DNA from: Lacticaseibacillus suilingensis
GTDB taxonomy: Bacteria; Bacillota; Bacilli; Lactobacillales; Lactobacillaceae
Assembly (NCBI RefSeq): GCF_016861845.1
Contig: NZ_BOLV01000010.1
Location: 1 to 64,000 of the forward strand
Length of the DNA: 64,000 nt
Direction of reading: 5' to 3'
A program made the position numbers and the translations under genes. This document shows, piece by piece, positions 49,820 through 58,422 of the stretch (positions within the stretch are counted from its first letter, which is position 1; each line of letters starts with the position of its first letter). The notes under the pieces were generated by a model that saw nothing but the letters and a program-made list of their open reading frames with translations, ran no database searches and had not been told where the DNA came from.

Positions 49820-50821
49820 GTGAAAATTATCGTGTACGGCGCGCGCGTTGACGAGATTGCTTACTTTGACCAGTGGGCCGCCAAAACTGGGCACCAGCTG
49901 AGTGTGCATGAAGAATTGCTCGATGCCCACACTGTCGAATGGGCTCAGGGCTTTGACGGCATCAACTGTTTGCAAACGACCCCATATTCGCCGGCGGTGT
50001 TTGAAAAAATGGCGGCGTATGGCATTCATTACCTCACCATCCGCAACGTCGGCACGGATAACATTGATTTTCCGGCGGCGAAACGCGCCGGCGTGCGCAT
50101 TGCCAATGTGCCAGCGTACTCGCCCAGTGCGATTGCCGAATTTTCACTCACCCTAACGCTGAACTTGTTGCGGCGGCTCGGGGAGGTCGAGCGCACCTTA
50201 GCCACTGGGGACTTCAACGGGGCGGGCCAGTTTATCGGCAAAGAACTCGGCCAGCTAACCGTCGGCATAGTCGGCGCGGGCCGCATCGGCCAGGCGGCGA
50301 TGAAATTATTCCATGGCTTCGGCGCCAAGGTGCTGGCGTTTGATCCGCATCCGCAATCGACCTTGCCTTGCGAGTATGTCGGCCTGGAAGAACTGCTACA
50401 CCGCGCGGATGTGGTGGACCTGCATGTGCCTGGCATTGCCGAGAACGACCACATGCTGGATGCGGCAGCGCTAGCGGCGATGAAGCCCGGCGCCGTGCTG
50501 ATCAACACCGCCCGCGGCAACCTGATCGACACCACGGCGATGATTGCCGCACTGCAAAGCGGCCACTTAGGCGGAGCGGGGATTGATACCTATGAGAACG
50601 AAACCGCCGCGATTTTGACCGCGCAAAAAACGGGCCGCTTCACTGATCCGCAATGGGAGGAACTTAGCCAAATGCCGAACGTTATCCTGACGCCACATAT
50701 CGCGTACCACACCGAAACCGCTGTCCGTAACATGGTGGAATTTTCCTTGGAAAATCTCGTGAGTTTCGTCGCCACTGGCCAAGCTCCTGATGAGGTGGGC
50801 CCACACGAACGCAAAGTGTAA
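49820..50821 (+). CDS. D-2-hydroxyacid (D-lactate) dehydrogenase
   Basis: A 333-residue NAD-dependent D-lactate or D-2-hydroxyisocaproate dehydrogenase. RNVGTDNIDF, NAD loop VGIVGAGRIGQAA (about 147-159), catalytic Arg in NTARGNLID (about 230-238), Glu in GIDTYENE and His in TPHIAYHTE (about 292-300) form the family's active site. It reduces pyruvate or branched 2-keto acids to the D-hydroxy acids. Divergence from an F-type ddl suggests it could supply D-lactate for D-Ala-D-Lac. Start: GTG 49820 with GGGAGG eight bases upstream. Confidence 0.85.
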   Translation: MKIIVYGARVDEIAYFDQWAAKTGHQLSVHEELLDAHTVEWAQGFDGINCLQTTPYSPAVFEKMAAYGIHYLTIRNVGTDNIDFPAAKRAGVRIANVPAYSPSAIAEFSLTLTLNLLRRLGEVERTLATGDFNGAGQFIGKELGQLTVGIVGAGRIGQAAMKLFHGFGAKVLAFDPHPQSTLPCEYVGLEELLHRADVVDLHVPGIAENDHMLDAAALAAMKPGAVLINTARGNLIDTTAMIAALQSGHLGGAGIDTYENETAAILTAQKTGRFTDPQWEELSQMPNVILTPHIAYHTETAVRNMVEFSLENLVSFVATGQAPDEVGPHERKV

Positions 50822-50826
50822 TCGCA

Positions 50827-50863
50827 CCGGCTGGCAGTTCAGACTGCTGGCCGGTTTCTTTTT
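50827..50863 (+). terminator. terminator after the D-hydroxyacid dehydrogenase
   Basis: CCGGCTGGCAGT / ACTGCTGGCCGG stem followed by TTTCTTTTT. Confidence 0.85.
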
Positions 50864-50872
50864 GCCTAATTT

Positions 50873-50885
50873 AAACACGAACATT
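50873..50885 (+). promoter_or_regulatory. PurR box upstream of purine permease 1
   Basis: AAACACGAACATT matches the PurBox AWWWCCGAACWWT except for one base and closely resembles boxes before Bacillus purine permease genes. It lies 93 bases upstream of the start. Confidence 0.65.
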
Positions 50886-50978
50886 AAAACCAGTAAATTC
50901 AAAAATAGTCGACTTTTCTCTTGCCGGCTGGGTGCTTCTCCGCTATGATAAAGACATCATCGATTCCGGGAGGAAAAC

Positions 50979-52436
50979 ATGGAAAACTTTTTCAAATTAC
51001 GTGAGAACCACACCAAAGTGTCTACTGAGGTGATGGCGGGGTTAACCACCTTCTTCGCCATGTCGTACATTCTTTTTGTTAATCCGCAATTGTTGTCGCA
51101 AACCGGCATGCCTTATCAGGCGGTTTTCATTGCTACCATCGTCGCTAGTGCCGTGGGGACCTTGGTGATGGGCTTATTCGCCAACGTCCCATACGCCTTG
51201 GCGCCAGGGATGGGGCTGAATGCTTTCTTCACCTACACCGTGGTCTTTGCGCTGGGTTATTCCTGGCAGCAGGCGCTGGCTTTGGTGTTCATCTGTGGGA
51301 TTATCAATATTTTGATTACCGTCACCAAAATTCGGAAAATGATCATCATGGCCATTCCCGAAATGATGCAACATGCCATCGGCGGTGGGATTGGCGTCTT
51401 CGTCGCTTACATCGGCTTGAAAAACGCTGGTTTTTTGCAGTTTACTTCTGATTCCTCCAGTATTCTGAGCATCAACGGCGCGGCTTATAACGCGGCCACC
51501 ACCAGTTTCAAAGGTGGCGTCACCAGCGTCGTTTCCGGCGGCGGCATTGTCCCAGCGCTGGTCAATTTCACCCAAAGCGGGGCGCTGCTGGCGCTGATTG
51601 GCCTGGTCATCATGGCCGCGTTGGTCATCAAAAAAGTCCCAGGCGCCGTGTTGATTGGGATTGTGTTGACCACGTTAATCGGCATTCCCATGGGCGTCAC
51701 CGATTTGTCCTTCCATGCCTCCAATAGCCTGGGCAACTCGATTGCTCAGCTCGGCACCACCTTTGGCGCCGCCTTTGGGAGCAAAGGGATGGGCACGTTA
51801 TTCTCCAGTGGCAGTCAGATTTTGATGACCATCATGACGATTTTCGCCTTTAGCTTCTCGGATACCTTCGACACGCTGGGCACCTTCATCGGCACCGGGC
51901 GCCGCAGCGGGATTTTCTCGGACCAAGACATCAAGGAAATGGAAACCGGTCACGGCTTCTCGTCGAAAATGGATAAAGCGCTGTTCGCCGACTCCATTGC
52001 CACCTCGATCGGTTCCATCTTCGGGACCAGTAACACCACCACGTATGTTGAAAGTGCCGCTGGGATTGGCGCCGGCGGGCGGACGGGCTTGACCGCCGTG
52101 GTTACTGCCGCTTGCTTTATTGTTTCCGCCATTTTCGCGCCGCTCATCAGCGTCGTGCCGACGCAGGCCGTGGCGCCGGCCTTGATCTTGGTTGGGGTGA
52201 TGATGATGTCCAGCTTCAAGGAAATCAATTGGAGCGACTTGGCCGAAGCAGTGCCGGCGTTCATGGCTTCCGTGGTGATGGGGCTGCTTTACAACATCTC
52301 TTATGGGATTGCCGCCGGGTTCATCTTCTATTGCTTGGTTAAAATCATCGAAGGCAAGATTCGGGAAATCCATCCGATTTTAGCCATTGTCAGCATCGGC
52401 TTCATTTTGAACTTTATCGTGCTCGCCGTGCTGTGA
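50979..52436 (+). CDS. NCS2 guanine/hypoxanthine permease (PbuG-like)
   Basis: A 485-residue purine permease of the AzgA/PbuG branch of the NCS2 family, with about 12-14 membrane segments. Family blocks: ENFFKLRENHTKVSTEVMAGLTTFFAMSYILF start (in part), PGMGLNAFFTYTV, IGGGIGVFVAYIGLKNAG, FSFSDTFDTLGTFIGTG and SNTTTYVESAAGIGAGGRTG carrying the substrate-binding Glu. Preceded by a PurR box, so expression should rise when purines are scarce. A close paralog follows but is broken. Confidence 0.9.
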   Translation: MENFFKLRENHTKVSTEVMAGLTTFFAMSYILFVNPQLLSQTGMPYQAVFIATIVASAVGTLVMGLFANVPYALAPGMGLNAFFTYTVVFALGYSWQQALALVFICGIINILITVTKIRKMIIMAIPEMMQHAIGGGIGVFVAYIGLKNAGFLQFTSDSSSILSINGAAYNAATTSFKGGVTSVVSGGGIVPALVNFTQSGALLALIGLVIMAALVIKKVPGAVLIGIVLTTLIGIPMGVTDLSFHASNSLGNSIAQLGTTFGAAFGSKGMGTLFSSGSQILMTIMTIFAFSFSDTFDTLGTFIGTGRRSGIFSDQDIKEMETGHGFSSKMDKALFADSIATSIGSIFGTSNTTTYVESAAGIGAGGRTGLTAVVTAACFIVSAIFAPLISVVPTQAVAPALILVGVMMMSSFKEINWSDLAEAVPAFMASVVMGLLYNISYGIAAGFIFYCLVKIIEGKIREIHPILAIVSIGFILNFIVLAVL

Positions 52437-52501
52437 GTTAAACCCGAATGGCTTAGCCTTGCCCGCTGGGGTAAGACTATTTTTATGCCGTGAAGACCGC
52501 T

Positions 52502-52514
52502 AAAACCGAACGAT
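52502..52514 (+). promoter_or_regulatory. PurR box upstream of purine permease 2
   Basis: AAAACCGAACGAT matches the PurBox consensus at 12 of 13 positions, 101 bases upstream of the permease start. Confidence 0.6.
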
Positions 52515-52614
52515 AAATATTACATGAATAATATTGACCGTTTTTAGGCTTGATTTTTGCCTTTGAGACCCGTAAGCTTATTTTCATTAAAACTTTTTCG
52601 ATGAAGGAGCGCTC

Positions 52615-54070
52615 ATGGAGAACCAATTTAAGCTGCGGGAGAATCACACCAACTGGCACACCGAGGTCATTGCGGGTCTGACGACTTTCTTCGCCATGTC
52701 CTACATTCTGTTCGTGGCCCCATCGACCCTAGCCTTGACGGGGATGCCCAGCCAGGCGGTGTTCTTAGCCACCATCATTGCCAGTGCCACCGGGACCTTG
52801 ATCATGGGGCTCTTCGCCAATGTGCCGTACGCCTTGGCGCCTGGCCTGGGGCTTAATGCGTTCTTCACGTATACCGTGGTGGCGGCCTTGGGTTTTTCCT
52901 GGCAGGAAGCGTTGGCCCTGGTGTTCTTATGTGGTTGCATTAACATTTTGATCACTGTGACCCGAGTCCGGAAGCTCATCATCGGAGCAATTCCGACGGT
53001 GCTGCAACATGCCATTGGCGGCGGGATTGGGATCTTCGTGGCCTACATTGGGCTGAAAAACGCTGGGTTCTTGCAGTTCACTGCTGACGCTGGGAGCTTG
53101 TTGAGCGTGAACGGCGCGGCTTTTAACGCCGCTAAAACACATTTTGCTGGCGGCGTCCACAGCGTCGTGGCTGGCGGCGGCGTCGTGCCGGCGCTGGTGA
53201 ACTTCACTCAGCCTGGCGCCATTGTCGCCTTGATTGGGCTGCTGCTGATGGCAGTGCTGGTGGTCAAAAAGGTGCCGGGGGCTGCTGATCGGCATTGTGG
53301 CCACCACTGTGATTGGGATTCCGTTTGGCGTCACTAACCTGCATCTATCGGCGACGAATTCGCTTGGTCACGCCATCAGCCAACTAGGGACGACCTTTGG
53401 CGCCGCGTTTTCCGCGCAAGGGTTCGGCAGCTTGTTCAGTGATTCGCATCACATTTTGTTGTCAGTGATGACGATTTTTGCCTTCAGCTTCTCCGATATC
53501 TTTGATACCCTGGGCACTTTCATTGGCACCGGCCGCCGCACCGGGATTTTTACCGATGAAGATATGAAGAACATGAACCACGGCAAAGGCTTCTCCTCCA
53601 AAATGGATAAGGCGTTGTTCGCCGATGCCATTGCCACCGGCGTGGGCTCGATTTTCGGTACGTCGAATGTGACCGTGTTCGTCGAAAGTGCCGCCGGGAT
53701 TGGCGCTGGCGGGCGCACTGGGCTGACGGCGGTGACCACCGCGGCGTGTTTTGCCTTGAGTTCGCTGTTATCGCCGCTGATTGCGGTCGTGCCGACGGAA
53801 GCGGTGGCGCCGGCCTTGATCATGGTCGGGGTGATGATGATGGCCAGCTTCAAGGAAATCGACTGGAGCGATTTAAGCGAAGCCGTGCCGGCGTTCATGG
53901 CATCGATTGTGATGGCGCTGGTGTACAACATCTCATACGGCATCGCGGCCGGCTTCATTTTCTACTGTTTGATTAAGCTGATTACCGGCAAGGCGAAAAC
54001 CGTCCATCCGGTGCTGTGGGTGGTCACCGCCGGCTTCATCTTGGATTTTGTGTTCATGGCATTGATGTAA
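52615..54070 (+). pseudogene. NCS2 purine permease 2, frameshifted
   Basis: A close paralog of the preceding permease, about 485 codons in all. Reading frame is lost at about 53278-53283: after VVKKVPG the sequence reads GGGGGCTGCTGATC, where the paralog's AVLIGI would need GGGGCGCTGCTGATC, so two bases are missing. The first part (52615-53337) ends in a nonsense tail, and the second continues in another frame to 54070. All other blocks are intact (TGTGRRTG, VTVFVESAAGIGAGG), with no further damage. That suggests a recent mutation, a phase-variable site or a sequencing error. Confidence 0.85.
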
Positions 54071-54074
54071 GGAA

Positions 54075-54099
54075 GGTCTGGCTGCGGCCAGGCCTTTTT
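54075..54099 (+). terminator. terminator after the purine permease pseudogene
   Basis: GGTCTGG-CTGC-GGCCAGGCC hairpin followed by TTTTT. Confidence 0.75.
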
Positions 54100-54235
54100 G
54101 AATGCCGATGTTAAGCCTGCAAAAGGGGATACCAAGTCAGTCGACTGAAGAATGTAAAACACTTTATCATTATGAGAGCATTATTAATAATCTGGGCGTA
54201 TAATGAGAAAAAGTCTTATTATTTGGAGAAGGGCT

Positions 54236-55447
54236 ATGAAAAATGCGGTGGCATTTGAATGGAAACGCCCGCCGTGGCAGCTGGGGTTAGTGGGCTTGCT
54301 GCTGGGTTTTTTGGTGTTGATTGTGCCGGCGATTCACTGGCAGCCAGTGCCGGTGAACTACCAAAAATATAATTATTGGCCGGTGACGGTGACTTCGGAA
54401 AAGCGCATGGTGCAGCATTGGCTTGAAGAAGGCGCGCAGACCTACTCACCAACTGCGACTAAAGCCGTGAAACCTTATAACTTAGCGGACACGCGGCGTC
54501 AAGGCCGACACTATCAGGTGATGGTCAAAGCTTATCGGCGTGGTGACTACTTGACTGTTGACCGGCAGATTATCAAGGCGCTGAGTGAAGGTGTGACCGA
54601 TGGACTCCGCTGGTATGACGGGGACATGGCGATGCTGGTGCTTGAAGGTCAGGCGAATCTTTCTTTACATTCGGCGGCAGCGTTGCGAGCGCCTTATGAA
54701 TACCTAGTGGCGCACAAGGTGAACCGACTGCCGGTGCTGGGATTGCAAAGCGGCGCTGGGCAAGCCATCACGGCGCAGTTGGAAAAATCGACCTTTTTCT
54801 TGGTCTTGCTGGCGGTGTTAGTTCTGATGCTTGGCCTGACTTACACCCAAGAGGCCAGCAATGGCACAGCGCAGTTTATGCGCACAATTCCAGAAAGTGA
54901 TTTGAAACTGGCGTTGGCTAAATTCGTGCCGCTGCTGGCATGGTTTAACCTTGCTGTGGTGGGGGCAGTGATTCTAGCAATGACTTTCTTTGCATTGTGG
55001 CCCGACCAGAATTTTGGCTCACTACTGGTGCCCTACATCTACAACTGGCATGGCGAAATCTTCGCCATGGCCTTGTGGCAATTTTTGGGGCTGGAGTGGT
55101 TGGCGCTGAATGTCTGGGCCTTTTTCCTCTCCGGGTTGGCTTATCTGTTGAGTATGGGCTTGCGGCGGCCGGTGGCGCTGTGTTTCGTACTGGCAGTGGT
55201 CACTTTTGCCAGACAACTAGGTTTGCTTAATCTGGTGCCACTGACCTGGCAAGATTTTGTGCCGGCGAAGTACACCTTGTTGCCAGATATGTTGGCGCGG
55301 CAGGTGACGTTTGTTAATCAAAAGCCGTGGCAATGGCTGTTGTTGTTCCTGGGGTTCGGCGTGTTGGCCTGGGGGCTAGCCGCAGGGGCCATTTGGTTGC
55401 GGGATCATCGCCGCTCACGCACGAAAGGGGGCAGGGCGAATGCTTAA
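54236..55447 (+). CDS. ABC-2 type transporter permease A
   Basis: A 403-residue membrane protein: one N-terminal helix (about 17-38), a large extracytoplasmic domain (about 40-185), and about five to six C-terminal helices, ending in a basic tail. The layout is that of ABC-2 type permeases with a big outer loop. It overlaps the ATPase gene by 8 bases, and a second permease follows, so the exporter is probably a heterodimer. Start: ATG 54236 with GGAGAAGG upstream; TATAAT at 54199-54204 is its likely -10. Substrate unknown. Confidence 0.75.
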   Translation: MKNAVAFEWKRPPWQLGLVGLLLGFLVLIVPAIHWQPVPVNYQKYNYWPVTVTSEKRMVQHWLEEGAQTYSPTATKAVKPYNLADTRRQGRHYQVMVKAYRRGDYLTVDRQIIKALSEGVTDGLRWYDGDMAMLVLEGQANLSLHSAAALRAPYEYLVAHKVNRLPVLGLQSGAGQAITAQLEKSTFFLVLLAVLVLMLGLTYTQEASNGTAQFMRTIPESDLKLALAKFVPLLAWFNLAVVGAVILAMTFFALWPDQNFGSLLVPYIYNWHGEIFAMALWQFLGLEWLALNVWAFFLSGLAYLLSMGLRRPVALCFVLAVVTFARQLGLLNLVPLTWQDFVPAKYTLLPDMLARQVTFVNQKPWQWLLLFLGFGVLAWGLAAGAIWLRDHRRSRTKGGRANA

Positions 55448-56132
55448 GGTGCAACATTTGAATTTTGCGTTTGGGCACCAAGTGATTTTGAATGATTTAA
55501 GTTTCACGTTGCCAGATGGCTCGATCACCGGGCTGGTGGCACCAAATGGGACAGGCAAAACCACGCTGCTCCGCTGTTTGTGCGGCCTGTTGCCAAGTGG
55601 CCCGCAGGTGATGACGCTGAACGGCATCGACCTGTACCAAAAGCGCAAGGCCTACTTGGGTCAGTTGTTCTTCCTGGAGAATTCCAACCAGCTATACGCG
55701 GATTTAACCGTGATCGACCATCTGAAGTGTGTGCGTAAAATGTGGCACTCAAGCGTCGACCTGCAAACCACTATCGCCAGTCTCGGCATGAACGGTTACG
55801 CTAAGAAACGCATTCGCGATTTGTCGCTCGGGATGAAACAACATGCGCTGCTGGCGATGTATTTGGTGGCAGATGCCCAGTTGATGTTGATTGATGAGCC
55901 GCTGAATGGGCTTGATCCCACCAGCATTCGCCAATTCGAGCGCATTTTTGCCGAGCAAAAAGCGGCTGGCAAGACGCTGTTGGTGTCATCACACCAGATG
56001 GATAGTGTGGCGCGGGTGTCTGATGATGTGTTCTTTCTGAAGGACCAAAAGATTTTGGCGGAAGCCAACACCGGGCAGGACATGATGGCTGAATACGGCC
56101 GCATTTTCTTGGGGGAGCAGGCGCATGCTTAG
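55440..56132 (+). CDS. ABC transporter ATP-binding protein
   Basis: A 230-residue ATPase: Walker A APNGTGKTT (about 35-43; the usual Gly-Pro becomes Ala-Pro), signature LSLGMKQHALLAM, Walker B LMLIDEPLNGLDP and the switch His in VSSHQMDS. Middle gene of the three-gene exporter operon, overlapping both permease genes by 8 bases. Confidence 0.92.
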   Translation: MLKVQHLNFAFGHQVILNDLSFTLPDGSITGLVAPNGTGKTTLLRCLCGLLPSGPQVMTLNGIDLYQKRKAYLGQLFFLENSNQLYADLTVIDHLKCVRKMWHSSVDLQTTIASLGMNGYAKKRIRDLSLGMKQHALLAMYLVADAQLMLIDEPLNGLDPTSIRQFERIFAEQKAAGKTLLVSSHQMDSVARVSDDVFFLKDQKILAEANTGQDMMAEYGRIFLGEQAHA

Positions 56133-57333
56133 TCAATTCGCCCTCGATTTCAAACGGCTCGCCCGCAGTAGCACCACCATCGTCGGCTACTTGGCGTTCA
56201 TGCTGGTGTTACTCATCAGTTTTTTCTATTACATCAATGACGGTGATATCGGGGCGGTGCGACAGTTCGACAATTTCACGCAAACCATGACGCAACTGGA
56301 CACCGATATTACCCAGCTCCGCAAAGACAAAACGCCGAGCAAAGCTGATGCGGCGCTGCTGGCGAATAAGACCAAGCAAAAGGCGATGATTGATGACGTG
56401 CGGCTGGCGGCTTCGGCGGAGCAAGGCACCGCCGGGATGGCGGTGACGAATCCAGATCCGCTCAATCGCACGGTGTTGAAGCTAGCGCGCTATCAACTCA
56501 CAGAAACCGAGGCCGGGCGCGGCGAGCAGCTGGTGCTGTTCAAAATTGAAGGCGAGTCCTTTGATGCCTCGGTGCTCGGCCGCAAGGAAACGGTGCTGTT
56601 ATATGAAACGCTACTCAAACAGCATCGGCACCAGCAGTACTTCAACGCCCCCCGGCTCCCCGCGGCCAGTTACCTGACGGCGGAGATGCGCTCCGGGCGG
56701 ACGGTTTTACTGCTCCTGGCCGTGTTGGTTGTGCTACTGGCGGAAGGTTTTGCGCTGGATCGCCGCCAGCATACCGAAGCACTGCGGCAGAACCTGCCGC
56801 ATGGCCAGTTTTCCTTGCTGCTAGCGCGCGTGGCGGCAGCCGGGCTGTTGGGTATACTGACGCTGGCCGCAGCAATCGGCAGTGTTTACCTGCTAATTGG
56901 CTGGCATGATGGTTGGGGGAGTTGGACCTATCCGCTGGTTTACGCCCCTGCCAGCACCACAGCCGCGACAGTCACCATCGGGCAGTACGGCCTTCAATGG
57001 AGCGGTATGTTCCTGCTTGGCGCGTTTGTGCTCGCTGCCGTGACCGCTTTGGTGGATTTGTGCACCCGCAGTACCGGCGCGACCTTAGCCATCGGCGGTG
57101 CCCTCATTTTAGCAGCGAATGGCACTTTCTTAACCGCGGGTTTGGTGCGCCCGCTAGCGCGACTTTTGCCGAGTGCATACTTACGGCCCAGCCCGGTGCT
57201 GTTGCATCAGGCCAGTTGGTCGTTGTTTGATGTGCGGGGTGGGATGGCGGTGCTGATTGGCTGGAGCGTTGTCCTGTTAGGACTGTGTTGGCTTAAATTG
57301 CAGTCCCCAGCCCCGGTTAAAACTAAAGCGTGA
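56125..57333 (+). CDS. ABC-2 type transporter permease B
   Basis: A 402-residue membrane protein with the same layout as permease A: N-terminal helix (about 18-36), a long soluble loop (about 37-190) with coiled-coil-like Gln/Lys-rich stretch, then about six helices. Completes the exporter with the two preceding genes. No immunity or bacteriocin gene is adjacent, so the substrate is unknown. Confidence 0.75.
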   Translation: MLSQFALDFKRLARSSTTIVGYLAFMLVLLISFFYYINDGDIGAVRQFDNFTQTMTQLDTDITQLRKDKTPSKADAALLANKTKQKAMIDDVRLAASAEQGTAGMAVTNPDPLNRTVLKLARYQLTETEAGRGEQLVLFKIEGESFDASVLGRKETVLLYETLLKQHRHQQYFNAPRLPAASYLTAEMRSGRTVLLLLAVLVVLLAEGFALDRRQHTEALRQNLPHGQFSLLLARVAAAGLLGILTLAAAIGSVYLLIGWHDGWGSWTYPLVYAPASTTAATVTIGQYGLQWSGMFLLGAFVLAAVTALVDLCTRSTGATLAIGGALILAANGTFLTAGLVRPLARLLPSAYLRPSPVLLHQASWSLFDVRGGMAVLIGWSVVLLGLCWLKLQSPAPVKTKA

Positions 57334-57335
57334 AC

Positions 57336-57369
57336 GCAAAGGCCCGCGAAATTGTTCGCGGGCCTTTGC
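57336..57369. terminator. bidirectional terminator between ABC operon and GNAT gene
   Basis: GCAAAGGCCCGCGAA-ATTG-TTCGCGGGCCTTTGC, perfect 15-bp stem between convergent stops. Confidence 0.92.
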
Positions 57370-57375
57370 TATGGC

Positions 57376-57942
57376 TTAAAAATGGAACGTCGGGTCGGTT
57401 TCCACTTGCTGGCGTTGCAGCGTTAAGCGGAGCAGCGGCACCTTTTTTCCATCAGGTAAGGTTCGGCTGTGATTGGCCGGCGTAGCGGTAAAGCCGAACT
57501 GCTCCAGCAGGTCGATCGAAGCGGTCGCGGTTTCCGGGATAATCGCATAAAGTTCGCTGAGGCCAAGTTCAAAAAAGGCAAAACCTGCCACCCGCGGGAT
57601 AATTTCGGTCATCACCGTTGGCGGGGTGCTTGGCAGTTGCTCAAAGCGCATTTGCCCCTTGGTCATACCGGCGTCGAATTGCCACAGGCAGATACTACCC
57701 AAAAAATCGTGGGTTTTGCGATCGCCGATGCCGTAAAGCAGGGCCTTGTTGCCCATCACTAGGCGCATTGCTTGGTTCACATAGCGCGCCGTTTCTGGAA
57801 TGCTGGTATCACGAGTGCGGCCAGAAATCCAAGCCTGCGTTTCATCGGCCCGCAAAGTAGCCACGCTTTTGAGTTTGAAATTAGTCAGCCAGTCCAGTTC
57901 GTAATGAACGGAGAGCAGGGGATGGTACTTTTCGAAATTTGG
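57376..57942 (-). CDS. GNAT-family N-acetyltransferase (RimJ-like)
   Basis: A 188-residue acetyltransferase of the RimJ/RimL type: YGIGDRKTHDFLGSICLWQFD (central strands, shown in part), MTEIIPRVAGFAFFELGLSELYAII and LLEQFGFTATP. It probably acetylates a small molecule or protein N-terminus. Start: ATG 57942 with GGAGG five bases upstream. Its promoter lies beside repeat cluster E7-E9. Confidence 0.8.
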   Translation of the reverse strand, partial: PNFEKYHPLLSVHYELDWLTNFKLKSVATLRADETQAWISGRTRDTSIPETARYVNQAMRLVMGNKALLYGIGDRKTHDFLGSICLWQFDAGMTKGQMRFEQLPSTPPTVMTEIIPRVAGFAFFELGLSELYAIIPETATASIDLLEQFGFTATPANHSRTLPDGKKVPLLRLTLQRQQVETDPTFHF

Positions 57943-57962
57943 CATGAGAACCTCCAAAAGGT

Positions 57963-58100
57963 AAGGCTGTGTAGTGAGGGCGGTTTTAGCCGGATGGGTA
58001 GCCTAGCTTAACGCATTGAAGTCGCACTTTGACTTCGAGGCGTTAAGCGTAGCTAGCCACTCCGGCGTTGGCCTCACGCAGCGCAACTAAGTGTAGAAAG
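57963..58100 (-). repeat. nested-hairpin intergenic element, copy E7 (reverse)
   Basis: Minus strand: GTGAGG / CCTCAC, GCCGGAGTGG / CCCATCCGGC, GCTTAACGC / GCGTTAAGC, apical GAAGTC / GACTTC with loop AAAGTGC. Confidence 0.85.
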
Positions 58101-58106
58101 GTCATT

Positions 58107-58243
58107 CCTTCGCAGCCTGCAGTTGCGCTCAGGACGGCAACGGATGAGTGTTTAGCTACGTCCAGCACCTCGAAGCCAAAAATCGGCTTCAATGTGCTGG
58201 ACTGGGCTAGCCATCATCCTAAGCCCGCCGCCCTTCGCAGCCT
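58107..58243 (+). repeat. nested-hairpin intergenic element, copy E8
   Basis: Stems: outer GGACGGC / GCCGCCC (imperfect), GGATGA / TCATCC, GTCCAGCAC / GTGCTGGAC, apical GAAGCC / GGCTTC with loop AAAAATC. Head to head with E7 and head to tail with E9, sharing CTTCGCAGCCTG. Confidence 0.88.
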
Positions 58244-58419
58244 GTAGTCGCGCTACGTGGAGCCAACGCCGGAGTGATTTGATCAGCCTGTAGCGCGCAG
58301 CGCGTACAGGCTGACATGCGGCAGCAGCTACGCAATAAGCCTCACCGGCAAAAAGCGCCGGCAATGCTTCTCGCTAGGCTAATCATCCGGCTAAGTGCGG
58401 CTCCCCTTCGCAGCCTGGT
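58233..58419 (+). repeat. nested-hairpin intergenic element, copy E9 (with extra hairpin)
   Basis: Stems: GGAGCC / GGCTCC, GCCGGAGTGATT / AATCATCCGGC, AAGC / GCTT, apical CCGGC / GCCGG with loop AAAAAGC. Carries the 46-nt insertion also found in E6. Its end lies 3 bases before the stop of the next minus-strand gene. E7-E9 fill the 480-base gap 57943-58422. Confidence 0.88.
58280..58325 (+). repeat. 46-nt hairpin insertion inside E9
   Basis: TGATCAGCCTGTAGCGC, GCA, GCGCGTACAGGCTG and ACATGCGGCAGC. The stem differs from the E6 copy by compensating changes on both arms. Confidence 0.85.
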
Positions 58420-58422
58420 TGT

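Noticed and set aside
57963-58419. E7-E9 cluster considered as a CRISPR array
   Set aside because: Units are about 130 nt, not direct repeats with spacers, and lie in opposite orientations. They fold as nested hairpins.
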